Shown here: in pieces, positions 1 to 8,277 of the stretch | How positions within the stretch are numbered: the stretch's first letter is position 1 | Layout of the letters: every line of letters starts with the position of its first letter | Source: an uncultured Eubacteriales bacterium | GTDB lineage: Bacteria; Bacillota; Clostridia; Oscillospirales; Acutalibacteraceae | Reading direction: 5' to 3' | DNA length: 55,075 nucleotides | Assembly: GCA_900314795.1 (NCBI GenBank) | Contig: OMWP01000014.1 | Coordinates: forward strand, 1 to 55,075 | Notes under the pieces: model-generated | What the model was told of the DNA's origin: nothing | Seen by the model: only the letters and a program-made list of their open reading frames with translations | Database searches by the model: none | Made by a program: the position numbers and the translations under genes

Positions 1-120
1 CCGATTTTTGGGATTCCTGTACGGCGTAATTTCAATGCTGCTGAAGCTGAAAAATAACCTCATAACCGTTTCGTGCGGTTAATGAGCAGAGACTATTTAT
101 ATACCTAATGAGGTTATGTC
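1..120. other. Left edge: end of a truncated reading frame and a hairpin
   Basis: Frame 1 is open from base 1 and ends with TAA at 55-57. Frame 2 is open to TAA at 80-82 and would encode a hydrophobic C-terminus. I cannot decide which is the real gene end. A hairpin follows: AACCG (64-68) pairs with CGGTT (76-80), and ATAACCTCAT (54-63) has an exact inverted copy at 108-117. This looks like a transcription stop for the truncated upstream gene. Confidence 0.3.
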
Positions 121-250
121 TAATGGATCCTCGTTCTCCATATATTTTTGTTAAGTATTGTTCGAGAAATTCAAATCCATTACTTGAAGGAAATAGTTTT
201 CTTCCCATATTTTTACCTCTATATAAATGTTTCTTCTATAATTCTAGATT

Positions 251-943
251 TCATCGCTTTTCAAATATCAAATGGTGAAAGAACGCAATCCTTTGAAAAT
301 CAGGATTTTGTGAAACCCTCGTTTCAATATCTATCATCTTTTTCTGCCATTCTTCATCTTTTTGTATTTCTTGATTTTGCTGTAAGTCCCAGAAGGTACG
401 CAAGCCATAAGTTTGTTGCAGAACAAGCCCGTTGCACCAATTTGATACATCGCAGTCAGCATAGTAATTGATCGTACCGAACTGTTGAGCATTGCTGTTT
501 TGACCGTCAAGGAGATTATTTGCTTCATCAAAGTTGTTGAGTAACACTACCATCTGCATTACTCTGCCGTTGCGGTTATGTTTTACGATTGACAGCTTGC
601 CGTTTTTCTTCAGCAGGCGATGAAACTCACCGACAATTATTTCTCGGTCATCAGCGTATTCCAAAACATTATGACAGAAGATATAATCAAAGGATTCGCT
701 CGGCAACTTTTTCAATTCGTCTGTACTTCCGACAATTTGCCGATAGCTGTTTGTATTCACTTTTTGAGCAAGTATATCCTCGGAAGGCTCAATCGCAGTT
801 ACTTGATTGTCGGCGGCGAAATAATCGGCCGTAATACCTGTCCCGCTTCCAAAGTCAAGAATCGTTTTACCTTTCAATTCTCCGATTTGTTTCCAAATAA
901 TTTGTTTTGCGAGTTTTTCCCAAACGGGAAGTTGATTTAACAT
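251..943 (-). CDS. Class I SAM-dependent methyltransferase
   Basis: The product is a soluble protein of about 230 residues with a Rossmann-type methyltransferase fold. Motif I is ILDFGSGTG at about residues 28-36. The acidic residue that binds the adenosine ribose is in VTAIEPSED, and the post-motif segment is FDYIFCHNVLEYADD. The ATG at 943 is chosen because GGAG lies six bases upstream; a TTG at 955 would also be in frame. The stop of the upstream methyltransferase gene is at 956, so the genes are tightly packed. The substrate cannot be read from the sequence. Three different methyltransferases in a row in a mobile element suggest small-molecule or antibiotic-related modification, which is inference only. 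Confidence 0.85.
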   Translation of the reverse strand: MLNQLPVWEKLAKQIIWKQIGELKGKTILDFGSGTGITADYFAADNQVTAIEPSEDILAQKVNTNSYRQIVGSTDELKKLPSESFDYIFCHNVLEYADDREIIVGEFHRLLKKNGKLSIVKHNRNGRVMQMVVLLNNFDEANNLLDGQNSNAQQFGTINYYADCDVSNWCNGLVLQQTYGLRTFWDLQQNQEIQKDEEWQKKMIDIETRVSQNPDFQRIAFFHHLIFEKR

Positions 944-955
944 ATTAAACTCCAA

Positions 956-1726
956 TCAGGTCTTTCTAACCATAAAAAACAATCTCGGAAAACGGAACAG
1001 TATTTCACCGTTCCTTTGTATTTTATAACGCTGTTTTATTTCATTATACACATCATTAATAAAGTCATCTGCATCAGATTCAGTAAGCTGTTCAAGATAA
1101 GGACGTAGTCCTGTTCCTTTATACCATTCAATTATACTTTCATAACTCGGCATACGGTGGCAATAGGTTGTTTCCCATATTTCAAAGTCATTTGAAATAT
1201 GGGAAAGGACATCAAAGTATTCCTCTGTTGTAAGATTGTTATATTGTCTTGGTGTGATTTTATCGTTCCACTTAGTCGTATTTACAAGTTCGTTAATGAT
1301 AATATGGACAGGATGCTCACGCTGCATAGGTATCTGAATCGCCAGAATTCCATTTGGCTTTAATAATGTCATCAGTTTTGGCAACAATTCATTGTGGTTT
1401 GGCAGCCACTGTATGCAGGCGTTTGAAAATACAATATCAAACTTTTCGTTTACTTCGTGCAAATCACCATTTGCATCGAGATTGATAAACTCAATATCGG
1501 GATATAATCCCTTTGCTTTTTCAAGCATTTCATCGGAATTGTCTGCACCGATTATCTTGGCGGTTGGAAATTCATCCTTTAATACCTTTGTGCTGTTACC
1601 CGGTCCGCAACCTAAATCAAGTATGCTGTTAGGGGCAAATTCTTCAAGTCTGTTTGCCAAATCAATTGCAGGCTGTGTTCTGTCTTTCAAAAACTTTTCA
1701 TATTGTATAGGATTCCAGTTTGGCAT
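956..1726 (-). CDS. Trans-aconitate 2-methyltransferase-like protein
   Basis: This 256-residue class I methyltransferase resembles the Tam family. It opens with NWNPIQYEKF, a Tam-like N-terminus, followed by motif I ILDLGCGPGNST (about 35-46), an acidic ADNSDEML loop and FSNACIQWLPNH before the catalytic region. Tam enzymes methylate trans-aconitate, an inhibitor of aconitase, but family members on mobile elements may have other substrates. The ATG at 1726 is preferred over the one at 1732 because GAGG then lies eight bases upstream. The gene sits 16 bases downstream of a kinase-like gene and directly upstream of another methyltransferase, so all are probably one operon on the minus strand. 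Confidence 0.8.
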   Translation of the reverse strand: MPNWNPIQYEKFLKDRTQPAIDLANRLEEFAPNSILDLGCGPGNSTKVLKDEFPTAKIIGADNSDEMLEKAKGLYPDIEFINLDANGDLHEVNEKFDIVFSNACIQWLPNHNELLPKLMTLLKPNGILAIQIPMQREHPVHIIINELVNTTKWNDKITPRQYNNLTTEEYFDVLSHISNDFEIWETTYCHRMPSYESIIEWYKGTGLRPYLEQLTESDADDFINDVYNEIKQRYKIQRNGEILFRFPRLFFMVRKT

Positions 1727-1742
1727 TTGCATTACCTCTTTT

Positions 1743-2402
1743 TTATTTCAATCCAAAGTGTTCAATCAGTTTTTGTAACGTGTTCTCAATCGTGCTGTTT
1801 TCATCTCTGACAATCGTATAAAACCCACTGTCAGAGTATCTTTTATAAATCTCTTTTGAGTTGATTTTTTCAAGACATTTACGGTAGTTTTCCATTGCTT
1901 TCTCAGGATTCTCCGCTTGATTGAGTTGGTCAAGAATAAACCGCTTCTCGGGATCGCTTCTGTCGAAAAATCTTTCTACCGACATACTCTGCGGGCATAG
2001 CATAACCGCAATATGCTGATAGTCGGAAATCTCTCGCAATGTTTCCAAAGAGATATTCGTATCGACAAAGATTTTCTTATCTTCTGCAACCAACTGGAGA
2101 AGTCTGATTATTTCTAAACTCTCTGCTTCTTTGGAACAGCCGTCAATCCAAGCGGCATATTCATCGGGAGTACGACTAATGAATTCCTGCCAATCCTTCA
2201 TCGTATCGAAATATGCCAAATTAGGTTGGAATTCTTTATCAATGTGCTTCATAAAAACATCGTGATAATTCTCGCCACAGCAAATACCGTCAAATCTTTC
2301 AGCCAATAGTTTTACGGCAGTTGACTTACCGGCATATGCCGTTCCGGTGATGAAATATACGTTTTGAAACATACTCTTTATGATGTTGTTAAATATGTTC
2401 AT
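1743..2402 (-). CDS. P-loop kinase-like NTPase
   Basis: The protein has about 219 residues with an N-terminal Walker A motif GTAYAGKST (residues 20-28) directly after a beta-strand (NVYFITG), as in nucleotide and shikimate kinases and in small-molecule phosphotransferases. The middle holds FVDTNISLETL, a possible Walker B-like strand. A longer frame starts at 2489, but it would overlap the upstream methyltransferase. The ATG at 2402 has AGAGG eight bases upstream and is preferred. Homologous-looking AAA-family proteins often travel with methyltransferase genes on clostridial transposons. The substrate is unknown, and antibiotic phosphorylation is only a possibility. Confidence 0.75.
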   Translation of the reverse strand: MNIFNNIIKSMFQNVYFITGTAYAGKSTAVKLLAERFDGICCGENYHDVFMKHIDKEFQPNLAYFDTMKDWQEFISRTPDEYAAWIDGCSKEAESLEIIRLLQLVAEDKKIFVDTNISLETLREISDYQHIAVMLCPQSMSVERFFDRSDPEKRFILDQLNQAENPEKAMENYRKCLEKINSKEIYKRYSDSGFYTIVRDENSTIENTLQKLIEHFGLK

Positions 2403-2454
2403 TAGCCTACCTCTTTGTATTAATCGGAAAGGTTCTTTAAATCCTGTTATGCTC

Positions 2455-3222
2455 CTATGCTTTTGATAAGTACAAATCAATCGTATCATATATATTGATT
2501 ATCCCGCCGACTTCATCAATCGCTTGTTTCATATCCTTTTTAAACGCAAACCTGATCTGTTCGGGCAAAGCGTTATGATCAGAATAAGTTCTGATTAGAT
2601 TCACATATTCCTCACTTGTCAGCGTTCTTTTTCGCCGATATATTTTTGATTGTATATCTCTGAATCCGTATTGAGCAAGCTCGTTGATTATGACTTGACA
2701 TTTGGATTCATCAAACTGTATCGGCGGCTTATCATTTGGTCGGTATTTTTGATAAACCGCCATACTTGCAAGATTGGTTTTATCTTCTGTATTGCTAACA
2801 AATGGGTGATTCCAAAACAACGCAAGAACACCATTTGACTTTAACAGCGATTTGATTTTTGCATATCCGCTATCCTTTGGTATCCAGTGAAAAGCTGTTG
2901 CGCTAAACACCAAATTAAAGTGTTTTCTGGGTAAATCAGCTTTGAGAAAGTCAGAATTGATAATGCTGTAATTATCAAATGCAGAAAACTTTTGCTTGCA
3001 ATATTCGGCTAATCTGTCGCCCAACTCAACAGCAGTTAGTTTGTAATCCCTTTGGAGAAAAGGCAAGGTTGCTTGTCCTGTGCCGATACCGATTTCAAGG
3101 ACATTACTGCCGGAACATAGGTTAGAATAATAAAATATATCCTCAAACAACTCAATCGGATAATCGGGACGTGATTTGTCATAGTTGTATTCATCTGTGT
3201 TAAATGTTGTTCGTAAGTCCAT
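2455..3222 (-). CDS. Class I SAM-dependent methyltransferase
   Basis: This 255-residue protein carries motif I VLEIGIGTGQAT near residue 40, an acidic LTAVELGDRL segment and FSATAFHWIP. That arrangement matches UbiE/Tam-type methyltransferases that act on small molecules. Its ATG lies two bases after the stop of the upstream hypothetical gene and has no clear ribosome site, so translation is probably coupled to that gene. It is the first of three methyltransferase genes in the minus-strand cargo block. The three are only distantly alike, so this is not a recent tandem duplication. The specific reaction cannot be assigned. Confidence 0.85.
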   Translation of the reverse strand: MDLRTTFNTDEYNYDKSRPDYPIELFEDIFYYSNLCSGSNVLEIGIGTGQATLPFLQRDYKLTAVELGDRLAEYCKQKFSAFDNYSIINSDFLKADLPRKHFNLVFSATAFHWIPKDSGYAKIKSLLKSNGVLALFWNHPFVSNTEDKTNLASMAVYQKYRPNDKPPIQFDESKCQVIINELAQYGFRDIQSKIYRRKRTLTSEEYVNLIRTYSDHNALPEQIRFAFKKDMKQAIDEVGGIINIYDTIDLYLSKA

Positions 3223-3224
3223 AA

Positions 3225-3932
3225 TTACAATTTCATAAACTTTTCGTTGGATAGTTCAAAAAATACTTTAGGTGTGGTATGTTCATCTATTCCTAATACC
3301 TCAGGAGTGGAATACCATAACATATACTTTTCCAAATCAATATAATCTCTGACTTTAATGTGTGCGCCATCACGAAGCAATAATCCATCTTCTGCAAGTC
3401 TTTTTGCGTTCAAATAAAATCTCGCTCCGGCAATATATGATTGATTTATGTCTGTATTGATAATGCCGTTTGTTTTTGACGCGGTAATAATTTCATTGTT
3501 TTGAGAAACACCTGAAAGCATAACATAGTTTGAAAAATCATCAATATCGCCAAGCAAAGCACCTATCGGTTGTTCTTCCCAATTGGGTTTTTCTGATTTC
3601 AGTATGTTCCATGATTTCAGTTTCCTTGAAAGTAAAATGCTTTCTACATTTTCTTTAGGTGTACTATGTACCATAATTTCGGATTCATAATTTCTTAAAG
3701 TGTGTTCATTGAATTTATGGTTGCCGTATAGTTTTCTCGCAAGAGATAAATCAGTTTCATCTATATGTAAAATAACCTTAATGCCTGTGTTTTTATAGAA
3801 ATCAATCAAATCGCAAATATCATAATACCAATAAGTATAATTCTTGCTGATCTTCAAAGTGTAGATTTCGTTTTCACAACAATTTAATTGCCTGTATTCT
3901 GTTGAATTTGTTAGTAAACATTTAATCTTCAT
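3225..3932 (-). CDS. Hypothetical protein, possible ADP-ribosyltransferase fold
   Basis: The product has about 235 residues and I do not recognise a named family. The middle holds IMVHSTPKENVESILLSRKL, which has the shape of the NAD-binding His strand plus helix of the ADP-ribosyltransferase superfamily (KptA, DarT and PARP begin with H-x-T/S then a helix with a spaced Ile-Leu pair). A later segment ending DGAHIKVRD fits a beta-strand. The catalytic glutamate cannot be assigned with confidence. The start at 3932 overlaps the end of the BRO-like gene by 11 bases, so the two are translationally coupled and may act together. An alternative is an unrelated cargo protein. Confidence 0.5.
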   Translation of the reverse strand: MKIKCLLTNSTEYRQLNCCENEIYTLKISKNYTYWYYDICDLIDFYKNTGIKVILHIDETDLSLARKLYGNHKFNEHTLRNYESEIMVHSTPKENVESILLSRKLKSWNILKSEKPNWEEQPIGALLGDIDDFSNYVMLSGVSQNNEIITASKTNGIINTDINQSYIAGARFYLNAKRLAEDGLLLRDGAHIKVRDYIDLEKYMLWYSTPEVLGIDEHTTPKVFFELSNEKFMKL

Positions 3933-4773
3933 CTTTACCTGCAACGCCCTCAATCATTCCCGTAACGACCTCATTCAGCCTTGCGGCATTGTCGGAGGTA
4001 ATAACCGGCTTGCCTGTTTGTGCTTCGATATTTTTTCTTGCGTCGCCTGCAATTTTGCCGCCGCTTTGCGCTACTTCTCTGTTTTCTTCCAAGCCATAGG
4101 GGTTTTGTGTTTTAGTCAATTCGGTGGTGGTTGCTTCGGCGAGCATATTCAGCGCAAGCTCCAGTGTGCTCATATTATCTCGGAGGTTTTCTTTTTTCAA
4201 ACCTTTGAGATTTTTATACTGGCGTGTCGTCATACCTGACCACGCTTTGGTGACTTCATCTGTCAGGATAGCATATTCTTGACCTTTCTCAACACCGTGA
4301 GCCTGCCATTGATCGGTCAGCTCCTTGCGAGCACGAATGGTTTGCAAACGCTGGTTAATCCAGTCAGCGGGATAGCCTTTTTTGGCATAAGTTTCCAATG
4401 CTCTCTCTATTGTCAGTTCAGGATCAATGATTTCTTCTATGCGTTCACTGCCGACCTGAGCCAACCACATCTTGAACGGCTCGGCTTTCTTAGACGGTAT
4501 AGATTGAATAATACGGAGAATGCCTTTTGTATCGGCGGCATTGATCTTTCTGAATTTGCCGTCGGCTGTCATCATTCGAACAGGGGTACAAATTGTACCC
4601 CACTTGGAATTCAGCTCGGGATCACGACTTCTCATTTTCTTTATGTATTGCTTTACATCCTTGCTTTCGGACAACACCTCGACAACATCCGAGACCGAAA
4701 AATACCATTCCTCTTTTTCTTCGTCCCACGCTGTACGAATAGGCTGATTTTCAAATTTTTTAATATTATCCAT
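3922..4773 (-). CDS. BRO-N / DinD-like DNA-binding protein
   Basis: This 283-residue protein begins with a BRO-N-type domain (about residues 5-110: NQPIRTAWDEEKEEWYFSV, then DVVEVL and GKFRKINAADTKGILRI). Such domains bind DNA in phage antirepressors. The C-terminal half resembles DinD/RhuM-type proteins, ending with an Ala/Gly-rich helix and TGKPVITSDNAARL. Members are common in phages and integrative elements, where they regulate genes or damage responses. GGGAGTGG precedes the ATG at suitable distance. It is the first gene of the leftward cargo block and overlaps the next gene. No catalytic motif is visible, so the role is inferred from the family. Confidence 0.75.
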   Translation of the reverse strand: MDNIKKFENQPIRTAWDEEKEEWYFSVSDVVEVLSESKDVKQYIKKMRSRDPELNSKWGTICTPVRMMTADGKFRKINAADTKGILRIIQSIPSKKAEPFKMWLAQVGSERIEEIIDPELTIERALETYAKKGYPADWINQRLQTIRARKELTDQWQAHGVEKGQEYAILTDEVTKAWSGMTTRQYKNLKGLKKENLRDNMSTLELALNMLAEATTTELTKTQNPYGLEENREVAQSGGKIAGDARKNIEAQTGKPVITSDNAARLNEVVTGMIEGVAGKDED

Positions 4774-4839
4774 TTAATCCACTCCCGATAATTTTCATAG
4801 CGTATCAACTCTATATAATTCTACCACGAAAAAGGAGAT

Positions 4840-5021
4840 ATGGCAATTGAAAAAATATTAAACTTTGTACTCTGCTGACGGAGCAACAGAATGCCATACT
4901 CCAAAAAATAAAAGACAACCACACAGAGCTTATGAACCTCGGCGAACGCGACGCGTTTGTCAGGGGTTTCTCTTTGGCTGTTAGACTGATGGTTGAAGCG
5001 ATGAGCAGCGAGAAAACCTGA
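4840..5021 (+). pseudogene. Remnant of a DUF6809-like small protein
   Basis: AAAGGAG is followed by an ATG at 4840 and nine codons reading MAIEKILNF, after which the frame ends. In another frame, from about 4860 to the stop at 5019-5021, the sequence reads TLLTEQQNAILQKIKDN, then ELMNLGERDAFVRGFSL and AVRLMVEAM. This matches the C-terminal pattern of small DUF6809-type proteins common on clostridial mobile elements (an E/D-x-F-x-x-GF-x-L-x-x-R-L/M core). The start and the end of the gene are present but joined out of frame with the middle missing, so this looks like an internal deletion. The family assignment is from memory of its pattern. Confidence 0.55.
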
Positions 5022-5089
5022 CGCGCCCTGTTTCGCCCCGTGTGGCGCAAATAAACTGTTGGGGAATGTACCCGACAAAATCAAACAAA

Positions 5090-5173
5090 ACCCACACAGC
5101 CGATTTGTCGCGGTGTGTGGGCGCAAAAAGGCACAAGCTCAGAATCAAACCGGTTCTGAATTTGTGCCTTTTT
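5090..5173. terminator. Two stem-loops between convergent genes
   Basis: CCCACAC and GTGTGGG frame a first stem (about 5090-5122). The second is a long palindrome: AAAAAGGCACAA at 5125-5136 pairs exactly with TTGTGCCTTTTT at 5162-5173, with an inner TCAGAA/TTCTGA stem. A-tract and T-tract flanks make the second a bidirectional intrinsic terminator. It lies 43 bases beyond the stop of the leftward zinc-ribbon gene. Confidence 0.8.
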
Positions 5174-5215
5174 GACGTTCAAAAACTGAGACGCTGTAAT
5201 CAAAGAATACGGAAT

Positions 5216-6730
5216 TTATTTATCCTTCCTCTTTCTGTTTGGAAAACAGCCCTCGAGCCAGTCGATGTACTCCTCGGGGGTTATGTTTCCGGCAGAGCAC
5301 TCATCACGCTTGACAAGCGCCTCATACTTCCATTTCTTGAAATCGTTTTTCTTGATTTGGTTAACTTTCACGCGAGCGGCGTACCGCTTATAATACTTAC
5401 TGTAAATCGGCAGAGCAACGTTTTCTGCCATTTTCTTTTTGTAGTTTTCCTGTGCCGCAAGTTCCTGACAGCTCCGTGTTTCACCCTCGACGATTCTGTC
5501 GCAGAATCGGGTGTCGTAGTTGCCCTTCATAATGAAATATCTGCCGCAACGCTTGCATTTTCGGAAACGGATATCATTCTCAATCATCTTACTCAGCTCA
5601 AGCTCAAGCATTTCTTCCGTAGATGAAAAGCTGTACCGCCTTGTCAATCTGTGAGTGCGGCGCAGACAATGGGAGAGCGTATCTGCCGACGTGTTCAATT
5701 CCGCAGCCAGTTCTTCCAGAGGCTCCGCAGGATATTCCATTTTAAGCTGTGCTATCGTAGCACCGAAATCATAAGTGTGAGTTTTCTCGTCCATTAAGGG
5801 AGCGAATGCCATATACAGTTCCTCATTACGTTCAATGAACGGAGGAAAATCCTTCGCCATTCTAAATGTATAATATCTTTCGGCGGGGGTCATATTTCCG
5901 AGCAATTCAGGATAGTAATCCTCATCAAAACAGAACTGTAAAATATCAAGATATTCCTTCTGCAAGGCTTTCAAATATTGATAATACCGCTTCATAGAAA
6001 GATAAGTATCCGCGCTCCGTTTTATCACCAGAGGACATATCGCGGTATATAAAGACACTTCCGTAATTCCCCTTGTGTCGTCACACGAAAAATAATATTC
6101 ATAGTAGTTGTGAATCCGCTCATCTAATTGATTCTCTATTTTTTCGGGAGATAACTCTTTTCTTTTTTTCGTTTGATTGTCTTTATTTTTTTCGATGTAT
6201 TCTTCCCGGAGTTGATAAAACAACCCGTATATTAACGCTGTATCCTTGTACGCCGAATCAAAATCAGCGTAAACAAAGTCAAGAATTCCCTCGCCAAGCG
6301 GCATGGTGATATTGCATCCGCTAAGAATATTATGTAACGGTTCACGCGTAATCTCAGGATGCTCCTCATAGAAAGTTTCTACATAGTCTTCAAAGCGTCC
6401 CCTTTCAATCTTATAGCGGGACTCAAAAGCCGCCAAAGACTGTTCCTGATTTGCGATTTTATTTTCAAGATATTCTTTCGAATCGTCCTCTTTGGGTGTA
6501 TGTTCGCTGACAAATCTATTGAGCTGTTCCTCCGTTCCCTCGTCCTCAATCCAATAATACATATTTACAAATTCGTATTTATAATTTACCTGAATTCGAA
6601 CAGTTCTGTTATCTCGCGGGAACAAAGCAAAATTCGTAGTCATATCAAGAGTAACATATTTGTTGTTAGCTCTGAGCCAGCGGTACTTTTCGTATTCGGT
6701 TGGTTTGTAACTCGAATAATCCTTATCCAT
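5216..6730 (-). CDS. DUF6076-like zinc-ribbon protein
   Basis: This 504-residue protein is mostly helical and charged, with a C-terminal zinc-ribbon: Cys392 and Cys395 in KCKRCGRYF, then Cys410 (TRFCDR) and Cys421 (RSCQEL). Large proteins with this C-terminal ribbon (DUF6076-type) are frequent next to replication or mobilization genes of clostridial integrative elements, and their biochemical role is unknown. The ATG at 6730 is chosen over 6757 because GAGGG lies eight bases upstream. It is divergent from the RepA-like gene, and the 140-base gap between them contains two copies of an AAAGAACRTTCT motif that could be shared operators. Confidence 0.65.
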   Translation of the reverse strand: MDKDYSSYKPTEYEKYRWLRANNKYVTLDMTTNFALFPRDNRTVRIQVNYKYEFVNMYYWIEDEGTEEQLNRFVSEHTPKEDDSKEYLENKIANQEQSLAAFESRYKIERGRFEDYVETFYEEHPEITREPLHNILSGCNITMPLGEGILDFVYADFDSAYKDTALIYGLFYQLREEYIEKNKDNQTKKRKELSPEKIENQLDERIHNYYEYYFSCDDTRGITEVSLYTAICPLVIKRSADTYLSMKRYYQYLKALQKEYLDILQFCFDEDYYPELLGNMTPAERYYTFRMAKDFPPFIERNEELYMAFAPLMDEKTHTYDFGATIAQLKMEYPAEPLEELAAELNTSADTLSHCLRRTHRLTRRYSFSSTEEMLELELSKMIENDIRFRKCKRCGRYFIMKGNYDTRFCDRIVEGETRSCQELAAQENYKKKMAENVALPIYSKYYKRYAARVKVNQIKKNDFKKWKYEALVKRDECSAGNITPEEYIDWLEGCFPNRKRKDK

Positions 6731-6791
6731 TTTTATCCCTCGTTTTTGGAGAATCAAGATTTGTTGATTTTTCGACGATTAACATCACTAC

Positions 6792-6861
6792 AAAGAACAT
6801 TCTACAAAACTATTGTGTTTTTGTCAATGTTGAATTTATAATTAAATCGAAAGAACGTTCT
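6792..6861. promoter_or_regulatory. Promoter and paired AAAGAACRTTCT operators
   Basis: A rightward promoter TTGTGT (6813-6818) with an 18-base spacer to TATAAT (6837-6842) precedes the RepA-like gene. AAAGAACATTCT at 6792-6803 and AAAGAACGTTCT at 6850-6861 are near-identical 12-mers exactly 58 bases apart, flanking this promoter. The second contains a perfect palindrome, AGAACGTTCT. Their placement suggests binding sites for an element-encoded repressor controlling both divergent genes. Confidence 0.55.
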
Positions 6862-6870
6862 GAAATTTTA

Positions 6871-7983
6871 ATGAATGAGGTGACAACCATAACAGATTAC
6901 AGCAAATATGATTTAGACATCAGAAAAACATTTAACTCCGTTGACGGAGATACGCTTCTTGATATGGACTTGCCGGCAACAAAATTTGTAATAAAGGATT
7001 TGTTGCCGCAGGGACTTGCAATCCTCGGCGGCTCCCCGAAGGTCGGTAAGTCTTGGCTGATGCTTGACTGGTGTGTTCGTATCGCAAAGGGCGAAAAGAT
7101 TTGGAATTTTCCTGTTACGCAAGGCACAACCCTCTATGTCAGTCTTGAAGATACCGCAAGCAGGCTGCAGGAGAGATTGCTTTCCGTTACAGACGAGACT
7201 CCAAATGTTTTCTTTACCACATTCAGCTTTAAAATCGGCGAAGGTTTTGAAGAACAAATCAAAAACTTTGTCGCGGAGCATCCGGACACGGTTCTGATTG
7301 TGATTGACACATTCCAGATGATTCGCAACACAGGCAGCGAGATAAGCTACGCAAGCGACTACAACGAGGTTGAAGTTATCAAGAAGCGTGCGGAGGAATT
7401 GAAGATTACCATTCTCCTTGTTCATCATCTGCGAAAGCAGGGCGACAGCGACCCGTTCAATATGCTCTCAGGCACTAATGGTCTTGCCGGTGGCGTAGAT
7501 ACAATGTTTGTTCTGGATAAGAGCAAACGCTGTTCGACCAATGCCACGCTATACTGCTCGGGGCGCGACATCGAGGACAGAGAAATCGAACTGAGCTTTG
7601 ATAAGGACAACTGTACTTGGAATTTTGTTTCCGACAGCTCGGACAACCCCGAAATGCTGTTGCCTGATGACATTCGCTTGCTCGTTGAGTTTATGAAAAA
7701 GAAAATCAAATTCATAGGTTCTAACACAGAGTTCACAAACGAATTTGTTTCTTTCTGCGGTAAAGAAATCAGCGCCAAATCCTTAAAGCGCAGGATGAAT
7801 AGATACCGCCGCGAGCTTGAGGAAAACGGAGTCGAGTTTAATTCTAACCGCAGTAACGGAAAGAGGATTTTAAGTATCAACTATACAGCCAAGAGTGACG
7901 ATAGTGACGTTAAGGACGATAAAAATACCGTTCCCGAAAATGTCGTCAATATCGTCCCTGTCGTCCCTGAGCGCCCCTGTTAG
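6871..7983 (+). CDS. RepA-like AAA ATPase / helicase
   Basis: The 370-residue protein has a RecA-like ATPase core: Walker A GGSPKVGKS (53-61), Walker B VLIVIDTF, and a HHLRKQGDSDPFNMLSG segment typical of the RepA/RSF1010-type hexameric helicase family (AAA_25). Such proteins support replication or processing of plasmids and integrative elements. The C-terminus is a charged tail with a possible winged-helix (ISAKSLKRRMNRYRRELEE). The ATG at 6871 has no ribosome site. GAGGTG lies just inside the frame, six bases before an in-frame ATA at 6889 where a start codon would be expected. The real start is therefore uncertain. Confidence 0.8.
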   Translation: MNEVTTITDYSKYDLDIRKTFNSVDGDTLLDMDLPATKFVIKDLLPQGLAILGGSPKVGKSWLMLDWCVRIAKGEKIWNFPVTQGTTLYVSLEDTASRLQERLLSVTDETPNVFFTTFSFKIGEGFEEQIKNFVAEHPDTVLIVIDTFQMIRNTGSEISYASDYNEVEVIKKRAEELKITILLVHHLRKQGDSDPFNMLSGTNGLAGGVDTMFVLDKSKRCSTNATLYCSGRDIEDREIELSFDKDNCTWNFVSDSSDNPEMLLPDDIRLLVEFMKKKIKFIGSNTEFTNEFVSFCGKEISAKSLKRRMNRYRRELEENGVEFNSNRSNGKRILSINYTAKSDDSDVKDDKNTVPENVVNIVPVVPERPC

Positions 7984-8136
7984 CCCGAATTTGCCCGCGT
8001 GTCGGCTTTTCATCCGTTCTTCGGGGATGTAGCCGCCCACGAAACAAGGGTGGATTTGGGCAAAATGTGCCCGAATCAAAGCGCGAAAATAACGCAAGTA
8101 TATTTACGACAGATTTAAACGCAGGAAAAGTAAATA

Positions 8137-8265
8137 GCCGTAACAAACGAAGGCTTGGGTTACGCAGGTCACAGACTTCGGTCTGTGGCAAGCATCGCAT
8201 TCGACTGGACGCTCAGCGCCCAGCCGATGCAGCTTGGCGGGACACCCGCACCCGTTTGTTACGGC
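8137..8265. other. Putative oriT region
   Basis: A 13-base sequence, GCCGTAACAAACG (8137-8149), is repeated exactly inverted at 8253-8265 (CGTTTGTTACGGC). Between them is a perfect hairpin, CACAGAC-TTCG-GTCTGTG (8170-8187), with a UUCG-type tetraloop. The region lies directly upstream of mobC and the relaxase, the usual place for a transfer origin. Long inverted repeats next to a nick site are typical of oriT. The nick site itself cannot be named from sequence alone. Confidence 0.6.
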
Positions 8266-8277
8266 GGAAAGGATAAT

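Noticed and set aside
4811-5126. Two leftward reading frames of 79 and 101 residues
   Set aside because: They are antisense to the DUF6809-like remnant, have no ribosome site and odd composition; the rightward remnant explains the conservation better.
6850-6861. LexA/SOS box at AGAACGTTCT
   Set aside because: Clostridial LexA sites are longer (GAAC-N4-GTTC type), and this palindrome has no such spacer; an element-specific operator is more likely.
8067-8276. Short rightward frame through the oriT-like region
   Set aside because: It runs across the inverted repeat and hairpin, has no ribosome site, and its residues look random.
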